From Gymnodinialimonas sp. 202GB13-11 (GTDB lineage: Bacteria > Pseudomonadota > Alphaproteobacteria > Rhodobacterales > Rhodobacteraceae): a DNA stretch of 64,000 bases. The position numbers were made by a program, and so were the translations under genes. Position 1 is the first letter of the stretch; every line of letters starts with the position of its first letter. Under the pieces are notes generated by a model. That model worked only from the letters and a program-made list of their open reading frames with translations, did no database searches and had not been told where the DNA came from. Location: the NCBI RefSeq assembly GCF_040932485.1, contig NZ_JBFRBH010000001.1, forward strand, positions 558,001 through 622,000. Reading direction: 5' to 3'. Shown here piece by piece: positions 1-6,411 of this stretch.

Positions 1-1008
1 AGGTTGTGTAAAGAGCACATCATCGAGGGCGTCGAACGGAATTTCGCTGGCTTGCTTTAGCGCAGAGAGTTGCGCCGGGTGGTCTGTTTTGTCGCGCAAA
101 GCCGCGCGCGCGCTGCGGTGCCATGCATCCGCACGATCCTTCAGATCAGCCAGTGCAGTGTCAGCCAAATAACTCGCCACCCTTTCCTGGGTCGCTTCCG
201 TATAACGTAGCAACCCGGTCTGATCGGTTTCATTGCGATCGAAGATGCCGAAATAGGTGGCGTCGTATTTGTTCGGCTTCGCGTTCACGTTGCCCCGCGT
301 GGCGCGGCGCAGAAAGGCTTCCTGTGCTTGCGTGGCGAAATGGGCGATCTCTGCATGGTCATAACCGAGCGTGGCAAGCGAAGACCGCCACATGCCCTGC
401 TTGAAGCCGTTGGTCATCGGCTTGCCGGAGCCATTGACCCAGCGCTGCTGCGAAAGAGCAGACTTGTCTTTGCCCTTCACCGTAGGTCGGTGAATGCCAA
501 GCTTCATTTTGTCGAACGGCCGGAACAGCGTCTTCACGCCCCATCCCTTGCGGAACAGGTCCGGGGCGCCGCGCGTATAAGCCTCCGTCACTGGAATGTC
601 CGTCCAATCGACCAGCCCGTTCGAGCCCATCATCCGCCATGTGATTGCAAAGCCATCGGCGTCGGGTGCGGTGTCGAACAGATCGTTGAGCGTGCCGGAG
701 CCAGGTTTGATCAAAAGGTATTCATCGACGTCGAGCGTGATAATCCAATCGCTGCCCGCCACCGCATCCAGCTTGTCGGCCCGGCGCAGCGCGAGGGGCT
801 GGGGTTTGCCACCATCTGGCACGGGGTTGGGGTGGTGTTCGACCTCTCCCAGCTCCTGCAGGCGCTCTAACATGGCGTCCGTGCCGTCGCCGCAATCGTT
901 GGTGAAGACGATGATGCGATCAAAGCCGATCAGGCGATGATGTGCGATCCAATGCAGCAGGAAGGGCGCTTCGTCCTTCATCATGGTGACGATGGTGCGC
1001 GCGCCCAT
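1..1008 (-). CDS. Glycosyltransferase family 2-like protein (3' end cut by window edge)
   Basis: This open frame starts at an ATG at 1008 and is still open at base 1, so only the first 336 residues are visible. The N-terminus reads MGARTIVTMMKDEAPFLLHW, the entry strand of the GT-A type Glyco_tranf_2_4 (PF13704) family. A TNDCGDGTD segment and an acidic LDVDEY motif fit nucleotide-sugar and metal binding. It closely resembles the N-terminal half of the fusion protein at 10916-12724 (shared MMKDEAPFLL, TNDC-DGTD, GWGVKTLF, LGIHRP), so the two are paralogues. It is the last visible gene of a leftward operon and starts 3 bp after the preceding stop. The acceptor and sugar cannot be read from sequence. 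It probably acts at the cytoplasmic face in surface glycan synthesis (inference). Confidence 0.85.
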   Translation of the reverse strand, partial: MGARTIVTMMKDEAPFLLHWIAHHRLIGFDRIIVFTNDCGDGTDAMLERLQELGEVEHHPNPVPDGGKPQPLALRRADKLDAVAGSDWIITLDVDEYLLIKPGSGTLNDLFDTAPDADGFAITWRMMGSNGLVDWTDIPVTEAYTRGAPDLFRKGWGVKTLFRPFDKMKLGIHRPTVKGKDKSALSQQRWVNGSGKPMTNGFKQGMWRSSLATLGYDHAEIAHFATQAQEAFLRRATRGNVNAKPNKYDATYFGIFDRNETDQTGLLRYTEATQERVASYLADTALADLKDRADAWHRSARAALRDKTDHPAQLSALKQASEIPFDALDDVLFTQP

Positions 1009-1011
1009 GGC

Positions 1012-1875
1012 CTAGACCTTCGGGCCGTTGCGCAAAAGGCCGCCTTCGGCCTCCAACCTGTCTGCGGTGTCTGGCGTCAGGCGGTGCAGTATGTCGAACA
1101 GAGCGCGGTATCCGGGTTCGGGGTCAGGCTGTTCAGCAATCTCATCCAGCCGTTCTTTCACCGGTTTGGAGAAACCATGCGCCCCGCGCCGCCATCCCAC
1201 CTTGGCGCGCCACCTTTCGTAGTCGGGGGCGGCGTAGTGGATCAGGTGCGCCTTTTCCTGCGGGCCCCAGACAGGCCCCGGTGTGCGTTCCCCCGATGCA
1301 TCCTCGGCCCAATGCAGTTTCATGTTCAGTCCTGTCTGCCCCGCGCGATGAAAGCTTTTGCCTTCCGGGTGGTAGACAAGCCCAAACCGGATACGCAGCA
1401 AATCGGCATCTGCGCCGTAGACGCGGTTCACGGCCTTGCGCTCAATCGGCATCCGAAAGCCATCTGACTCGTCGGGCAGGATCACCTGCTCGGCGCTGCG
1501 CACGCGCAGGCTTTGGGCATCATCCGGCAAGGTCTTTAGCGCCTCAGGGATTGTGCGACCCTGAAACCAGACAAGCTCATCCGCGTCGAGGACAAGCAGC
1601 CATCCGGCTTCCGTTTGCGCATAAGCTTGCCCCAAGACATGGCGCTGGCGGCGGGTGAACCTTGCGTCAGGCGCAAGACCTAGCGAGGACCATAAAGACG
1701 ATGTGCAAGGGCGGGGGTCGATCCTTGGATCGCCCTGTAGACGGGGCAGGGAAGGGTCGTCGGGGTCATCGAGGTAGAGGGTGATCCTTTCAGCGCCTTG
1801 ATCCAGATGCCAATTCAGAAACCGCTCAAGAACGGGCCAGGGTTCCTTGGCTATAGTGGCGACGGTGAAGCCCAT
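1012..1875 (-). CDS. Glycosyltransferase family 2-like protein
   Basis: The protein has 287 residues if started at the ATG at 1875 (MGFTVATIAKEPW). An upstream in-frame start at 1947 exists, but that extension lies inside the preceding gene, whose stop is at 1880. The N-terminal pattern (TIAKE, then LNWHLDQGAERITLYLDDPDD) and the acidic LVLDADEL motif place it in the Glyco_tranf_2_4-like GT-A family, more diverged from its neighbours than the gene at 1-1008. Gaps of 4 bp upstream and 3 bp downstream indicate one transcript with the flanking glycosyltransferases. There is no signal peptide or membrane span. Substrate unknown. Confidence 0.8.
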   Translation of the reverse strand: MGFTVATIAKEPWPVLERFLNWHLDQGAERITLYLDDPDDPSLPRLQGDPRIDPRPCTSSLWSSLGLAPDARFTRRQRHVLGQAYAQTEAGWLLVLDADELVWFQGRTIPEALKTLPDDAQSLRVRSAEQVILPDESDGFRMPIERKAVNRVYGADADLLRIRFGLVYHPEGKSFHRAGQTGLNMKLHWAEDASGERTPGPVWGPQEKAHLIHYAAPDYERWRAKVGWRRGAHGFSKPVKERLDEIAEQPDPEPGYRALFDILHRLTPDTADRLEAEGGLLRNGPKV

Positions 1876-1879
1876 CGCC

Positions 1880-2749
1880 CTAAAGTAGCCCGTGGAACCG
1901 CTCAGGGATCTGAACGGGCAGGCCCTGTTCGCGGTTGCGAGGGTCACGTGACGGACGCGGGCGTGGGGCGGGTTCGCCCGTTTTCGGCTCTATCGGGAAC
2001 TCTGCCAGCCCGATTTTGCGCGCCTCAGCCCAGTCAATCGCCTCGGTCAGCCCCTCATCGCCGATGGCGTTCAGCCGGTCAGTCTGGTGGCCCACAAAAC
2101 TGCGATGCTGGGTTGTGCCGCCGCGGGCGTCCATCCGCTCTTGCGCCAAGGTCTCATCGGACAAGGCTAGGTGGAACAGCACGAAGTGTTCGGACATCTT
2201 CACGTTGCGGTTCAATAGGCGGTGCGCGCCACCGGCCCAGTTTGACCAGCGGCTGATCACGAAAGGCTTGGAGTAGCGGTCCGCAATGAAGCCCGCCTGA
2301 CGCTGGCCAAGGATCGGCTTGGTCCGATCAACCCGTGTTGTTTCCGAGGGCGCCTGTACCACATCGCAGCCAAGCGCAAATATATAGCCGTCTTCACCCA
2401 GCTCAAACATCGCTTCGGGCCAGTCGAGGCCGCTATCTGGGTCAATGGCGACGTATTCATCCACATCGCCACGGATCACGTGCTCATACCGTTTGCGCAG
2501 CCGGTTGGCGCGGCCCGACATCGCCTTGGCCATGAACTGATCGTTCTTGATCCGCCGGCGCGGGGCGTCGAGGATCACCTCGGTCGTGATGCCGGTCAGA
2601 TCAACCTGAGGCTCCCAATCATCGCCGTCAATGACGACGTACAGATTCTCGCGGCCGCCAACGATCGGGCCGTAATAGTCGATCCATTTCTCAAGGAAAT
2701 AATGCTCGTGCCGCACATGGGTCAGGGCGCAGGCGAAGTGTTTCGACAT
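1880..2749 (-). CDS. Glycosyltransferase family 2-like protein
   Basis: A 289-residue soluble protein beginning MSKHFACALTHVRHEHYFLEKW. Family features are an N-terminal THVRHE strand followed by FLEKWIDYY, and an acidic RGDVDEY motif near residue 95, as in the Glyco_tranf_2_4 group, where it coordinates metal and the nucleotide sugar. The C-terminus is proline and arginine rich and probably disordered. It lies 3 bp after the GT61-type gene and 4 bp before the next glycosyltransferase in a leftward operon. Donor and acceptor are unknown. Membership in a glycosyltransferase fold is fairly secure; activity is inferred. Confidence 0.75.
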   Translation of the reverse strand: MSKHFACALTHVRHEHYFLEKWIDYYGPIVGGRENLYVVIDGDDWEPQVDLTGITTEVILDAPRRRIKNDQFMAKAMSGRANRLRKRYEHVIRGDVDEYVAIDPDSGLDWPEAMFELGEDGYIFALGCDVVQAPSETTRVDRTKPILGQRQAGFIADRYSKPFVISRWSNWAGGAHRLLNRNVKMSEHFVLFHLALSDETLAQERMDARGGTTQHRSFVGHQTDRLNAIGDEGLTEAIDWAEARKIGLAEFPIEPKTGEPAPRPRPSRDPRNREQGLPVQIPERFHGLL

Positions 2750-2752
2750 CGG

Positions 2753-3904
2753 CTACCCCTTTCCCGCCACGAATCTGAGCGGGGTTTCCATCCGCGCGGA
2801 CATGTCTGAGACAGCCTTTTCAAGCTGTGTCTTGGTCGGTGGCTTCCAGGTGGTGCCTTTGGGCAGGAAGCCATCGGCGGCCAGCGCTTTGCCTACCGCC
2901 GGCAGGTCCAAGGTCGCATGGGTTTCGCGCTTTTTCATCCGGCGGCCTTCCGGGAACCAGACGCCTTCAACCGCTTCGATACGGGTGGGTGCGTGGCCCT
3001 GCCACCGGGTGAATTGCGCGATGTAGTCGTCAATATTGTTGGTCGGGCCGCGGTTCAGGATTGCGACTTTCGCATCAGGTGAGACGAGCATTGCCGCCAG
3101 ATGCAGGGCGGAGGCATCAAGCGATACGATCCGTTTGGCCGCTTTGTAGATCGCGATTTGCGTATCGAGATCATGGTTTTGCGGATGCACGACAGTATAG
3201 CCCGCCGCCTCCATCCGTGTCTCGATCAGCGTCTCAAGCAGGACCGAGCCGCGTTTTGACGGTAATTGCGAGCGTGAGATGTAGACGTCTTCCGGCCCGT
3301 CGGGGGCGATGTCGCGCCCCAGCTTGGCTTGCATATAGGCGCGGTATTCTGGGCGTCCTTCGATCATGCCCTCGATCCCGAAGCCGGGCTCTGCAAGGGC
3401 GAGGTGTTCCACCGTCACGGGCTGCTGCGGCACGCGGATGCGGACCTTGTCTTCGGTCAGCCCCATCGCCGCGAAAAAGGGCAGTTGGTGGCGATAATGG
3501 CGGCGCTCATGGGTCATTTGGTTCTTCGGGTAGAAGATGATCCCGTCGATATCGTCGAGCTGATCCAGTGCCCAAAGGCGAGATGTCGTTTCACACAGGA
3601 AATGGCCGAAATGGCCATAGAAAAGCCCACCAAAGAGCCAGCGACCTTCCAACTGTTCAGGGGGCTCTTCCAGTTTCGGGAGATCAGGCTCAATGGTGAT
3701 CGGCCCGGCGGCGTAACGCCAGCAATGGCCTTCCGGGATGAACGATCCGCCTGCGTCGAACAGCCCGGCCGCTCGCCGCGCGCCGCGGTCGCCCTCTGCG
3801 GCCCATGGGAGCAACGTCACATCTTTGCGCCAGATTGGCGCTTTGCCGATCGGGCGGTCCGGGTCGAAGTCGAGGGCCGGGTCGATTGGCGCGGCGGCGT
3901 TCAT
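2753..3904 (-). CDS. GT61-family (DUF563) glycosyltransferase
   Basis: A 383-residue protein with the GT61/DUF563 pattern: FYGHFGHFLCET near residue 95, a central VYISRSQLPSKRG stretch and a late SLDASALHLAAML segment where GT61 enzymes place conserved residues. GT61 members transfer pentoses, hexoses or GlcNAc to glycans or proteins, and bacterial members are common in capsule and lipopolysaccharide loci. The start ATG at 3904 overlaps the stop of the upstream gene by one base (TAATG), so translation is probably coupled. It is the second gene of the leftward glycosyltransferase operon. Substrate not predictable. Confidence 0.85.
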   Translation of the reverse strand: MNAAAPIDPALDFDPDRPIGKAPIWRKDVTLLPWAAEGDRGARRAAGLFDAGGSFIPEGHCWRYAAGPITIEPDLPKLEEPPEQLEGRWLFGGLFYGHFGHFLCETTSRLWALDQLDDIDGIIFYPKNQMTHERRHYRHQLPFFAAMGLTEDKVRIRVPQQPVTVEHLALAEPGFGIEGMIEGRPEYRAYMQAKLGRDIAPDGPEDVYISRSQLPSKRGSVLLETLIETRMEAAGYTVVHPQNHDLDTQIAIYKAAKRIVSLDASALHLAAMLVSPDAKVAILNRGPTNNIDDYIAQFTRWQGHAPTRIEAVEGVWFPEGRRMKKRETHATLDLPAVGKALAADGFLPKGTTWKPPTKTQLEKAVSDMSARMETPLRFVAGKG

Positions 3905-4713
3905 TATTCCAGCGCGTCCTCAGGCGTAATGCCAACCTCCTGGCACATGCGCCAGGCATAGGAATTCTCGAGTGGGGCGTTTTTGCGCCACCAAGGCTTG
4001 GTGCCGTTGGTGTAGAGGTGCACGGAGACCGTCTTGTCGGTGAACCAGCCTTCCACGCGCCCGTGGGGGTCATAGAAGATATCATTCAGCTGGAACGGCA
4101 CGGGGTAGAGAACTTCGGACCCCATCGCCTTCTCGATATCACCGGTTTGGCGGGCGAAATGGGTGAAGGCTTGCGGGCCGAACGCCGTGCGCTCGGTTTT
4201 GTAGATGCGGACGGGATGCGGGAGTTTGTCATCCTGCCGGTCCATCCGCTTGCGCTGGCGCGGGTTCCACCAGGGCGGATAGTCGGGGAGGTTCTCGTAG
4301 TAATCGAGAAGCTGGTCCATCAGCTCGCCCTTCTGCGGGATGCCGACGACCCCACAATTCAGCGCGCCGCGCATGCCGTGGCCGGCGTAGATATGCTCCC
4401 ACTCATCGGGAAAAGGAGCGTGGCAGAAGGCGTCGCAGTCGATCCAGATCGCGCCGGTCTTCTGGATCATCTTGTAGCGGAAGACGTTCGACAGGAAGCT
4501 GGCGGAGGTCTGTTCGACGATATCCATAGGGATATCCATGATCTCGGTGGCCTTGCGGACCTCAACGCCTTCGGGGGCGTTCGTGACCTCATCGGTGCAG
4601 TAGAGCGTCACCGGATGGCCGTGGCGCAGGTGCGATTTCAGGCAAAGCTGGTTGAGATACTGCAAGCGCTCGCCAATCCAGAGGGAGGCGACGGGGCGGC
4701 GGGTGAGGTCCAT
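3904..4713 (-). CDS. DXD glycosyltransferase, GT32/capsule-type
   Basis: A 269-residue protein starting MDLTRRPVASLWIGERLQYLNQLCLKS. The WIGERL opening, the IDCDAF (DXD) motif at residues 91-96, and the ALNCGVVGIP and FGPQAFTHF segments are those of the GT32 / Gb3-synthase-like group that uses DXD to bind a metal and nucleotide sugar. It is the first gene of the leftward glycosyltransferase operon (4713 to 1), so the promoter should lie in 4714-4994. There is no membrane anchor. The sugar transferred is unknown. The alternative is a capsular polysaccharide synthesis protein without a defined family number. Confidence 0.8.
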   Translation of the reverse strand: MDLTRRPVASLWIGERLQYLNQLCLKSHLRHGHPVTLYCTDEVTNAPEGVEVRKATEIMDIPMDIVEQTSASFLSNVFRYKMIQKTGAIWIDCDAFCHAPFPDEWEHIYAGHGMRGALNCGVVGIPQKGELMDQLLDYYENLPDYPPWWNPRQRKRMDRQDDKLPHPVRIYKTERTAFGPQAFTHFARQTGDIEKAMGSEVLYPVPFQLNDIFYDPHGRVEGWFTDKTVSVHLYTNGTKPWWRKNAPLENSYAWRMCQEVGITPEDALE

Positions 4714-4994
4714 GTTCGCTGGCCTTTATGTCTGCTCAGGGTCGGTGGGTTGTCCCACGCTGGTTGGGTCCTGTTTTGGACTGTTTTTGGCCGTGAAGCT
4801 AGGGGGAAAGGCGCGGCAGGGTTAAGCTGTGGCGGGTCTGCATGGGGGGCGGGTTGGGGTAGGGTTGCAAGGTTGCAACCTGGGGTTAAGGTGTTGGTTT
4901 TGTTGGGGAAGGGGGATTTTCTTAGGGTTTTGTTAAGGGTATTTGTGCAAGCTGGGACCGGAGAATTGGCACTGCGGCGAATGTAGGTGTTGCA
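4714..4994. other. Intergenic region, probable promoter of the glycosyltransferase operon
   Basis: About 280 bp between the stop of the DUF4274 gene (4995) and the start of the leftward glycosyltransferase operon (4713). No gene is seen. The plus strand is strikingly G/T rich and poor in C and A (many GGGG, GTT and TTTG tracts), unlike the neighbouring coding DNA. It contains the 18-bp palindrome at 4863-4880. The operon promoter must lie here, but I could not fix convincing -35/-10 boxes. Confidence 0.6.
4863..4880. repeat. 18-bp palindrome, copy 1
   Basis: GGTTGCAAGGTTGCAACC is a perfect inverted repeat with 8-bp arms and a GG centre. An identical copy is at 30072-30089. It lies 150 bp upstream of the first glycosyltransferase gene. 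It could be a regulator operator or a dispersed short repeat; its identity is unknown. Confidence 0.7.
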
Positions 4995-6026
4995 TCAATC
5001 AACGCTTCTCCGAAAGACCAAATCCTCTTCGATGAACAGATCAGTCCTTGGAGCTCGACCAGCTGCGTTTCCGGCCACTAACCATTCCGGAGCACTCGTT
5101 TTTTGTGGTGTCTCGTGGCTCTCGAAGTACGGCGGGCAATAAAGCTCTTGCGATATAGAGCGGCGGTCTCGAGCACGCTGAACGACACGCTCAACAATCC
5201 GTGCTTCGCGCTGCATACCCTTGGGCAGATCAGAACCTTGCTCAGCTAGAACGTCCACACCGGACAAGCGGTTAAACATGAGGCAAAGGGTTCCGCCGTC
5301 GCAATGAGACTGCTCCACAATCCACTCAAGCGCAGCAAGTGTCTCTTCTAAATCGTAATTCGCGTCACTGACGAAATTGTGCCAAAACTCCGGGTCGTTG
5401 GACTTTCTCAGAAAATCGACGAGATCTTCCTTCGTTTCGATCACATGGGCGAGTTGGCTATTTTGCGGCACTCTTATCGGCTTGGGGCGACCGCTTCTGC
5501 GCCTTTCCAGTTCCTCTTGCTCCCCGTTCACCCAGGTTCCTAGCCACATATACTCTGTCCCGCTTCGGCCGTTCCAAAGCTCCTTGCGTGACAATCCGTG
5601 CGGGAAAAGTTCAGACGAAACTACCCTCCGTGGAACGCCAGATTGGGCGATATCAGGAAGTTGAAGAAGCGTCTCCGACATCGCGACCTTCTCCTTCTTG
5701 GCAGCACGTCGCAATGCAGCTTCCCAGGAATTCAACCCTTTTTGTTTGGAAAGCAACCTATCTGGTGCCATCCGGGCTAGAGTTCCGGCCAATGAAGTGC
5801 GCGCAATACCATCTACCTCTTCCCAAGGTAAAATCAGCAGATTGGTCTGTTCGTCTTTCCATGCAACTTCACGCGCGACCAACAATGGCAAGACGAAATA
5901 GAGCCGCGTTTTGCCTCCCCCCAAGACATCCTTGTCACTATCGAGGTCTTGCAATCCAAGACGATAAGCCGTTTTGAGAGATGCTCGTTGACGTTCGCGT
6001 CCTCCAGTTGACGTGCTCTTTTTCAT
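4995..6026 (-). CDS. DUF4274-domain protein, function unknown
   Basis: A 343-residue protein starting MKKSTSTGGRERQRASLK. The region around residues 205-255 (LRKSNDPEFWHNFVSDANYD, LEWIVEQSHCDGGTLCLMFNRL) resembles the DUF4274 domain, a small helical module of unknown function. The N-terminal 200 residues are not recognised and show no signal peptide or membrane span. Composition is less GC-rich at third positions than neighbouring genes, and the gene is flanked by an unusual G/T-rich spacer on one side and an inverted-repeat-rich spacer on the other. These features suggest a horizontally acquired single gene. DUF4274 proteins sometimes accompany toxin-immunity genes in other bacteria, but no toxin partner is visible here. 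Confidence 0.65.
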   Translation of the reverse strand: MKKSTSTGGRERQRASLKTAYRLGLQDLDSDKDVLGGGKTRLYFVLPLLVAREVAWKDEQTNLLILPWEEVDGIARTSLAGTLARMAPDRLLSKQKGLNSWEAALRRAAKKEKVAMSETLLQLPDIAQSGVPRRVVSSELFPHGLSRKELWNGRSGTEYMWLGTWVNGEQEELERRRSGRPKPIRVPQNSQLAHVIETKEDLVDFLRKSNDPEFWHNFVSDANYDLEETLAALEWIVEQSHCDGGTLCLMFNRLSGVDVLAEQGSDLPKGMQREARIVERVVQRARDRRSISQELYCPPYFESHETPQKTSAPEWLVAGNAAGRAPRTDLFIEEDLVFRRSVD

Positions 6027-6131
6027 TAGGCTCCGGGCCTTTTAAATGTCCTGCGCAGCGAGCTTAGCGTTGTTTTGTGGCAGGAATTTGATACCAGCCG
6101 GAAAGACTAGCCGCACGTTCTGCCGAACGCC

Positions 6132-6237
6132 GAAGCGCAACCGAAGTTCCCATTCCAGCGGGTTAACAGCGGCGGGGCCGCCCCGCTATCGTTGACCCGT
6201 TGCACCGGGTTGGCGATTTGGCTGCGGTTTGCGCTTC
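6132..6237. repeat. Nested inverted-repeat element
   Basis: Three concentric complementary pairs share one axis: 6132-6143 with 6225-6237, 6159-6167 with 6191-6199 (one mismatch, G-U compatible), and 6172-6177 with 6181-6186. As RNA or cruciform DNA this could fold into one long interrupted hairpin of about 106 nt. It may be a small miniature repeat element or a structured RNA. Only symmetry is seen; function is not known. Confidence 0.6.
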
Positions 6238-6352
6238 ACTCGTTCTGGACGATGACTTGGTTGCCATAGAGTGCCAGAGAACCGCCGTTGGATCGCCATC
6301 CCGCCGGGTCGGCGATAGCGGGGTTTTGTGGACAATGGTGGGCGTTGGTTAG

Positions 6353-6401
6353 CCGGGCCAAGGCCCGGTCTACGAGCGGCGGGGTGAACCCCGCTCTACG
6401 G
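6353..6401 (-). terminator. Probable terminator hairpins of the sulfatase operon
   Basis: Two adjacent hairpins lie about 10-60 bp past the sulfatase stop: CCGGGCC-AA-GGCCCGG, and an interrupted GAGCGG(C)GGGGT...CCCCGCTC. There is no following T-run, so this is either a T-poor terminator or part of a dispersed repeat of the TCTACG-flanked type. Confidence 0.45.
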
Positions 6402-6411
6402 TTTGGTCAAA

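Larger units (their letters stand above)
6027..6411. other. 385-bp gene-free region with nested inverted repeats
   Basis: No credible gene is seen. The region contains an outer inverted repeat (6132-6143 with 6225-6237, GAAGCGCAACCG type), an inner CGGGTTAAC/GTTGACCCG pair (6159-6167 with 6191-6199), a GC hairpin GCGGGG-CCG-CCCCGC at 6172-6186, and a further copy of the inner segment in opposite orientation (6181-6198 against 6306-6323, 16 of 18 matching). Near the sulfatase stop, two more hairpins at about 6353-6401 could serve as its terminator. Confidence 0.65.
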
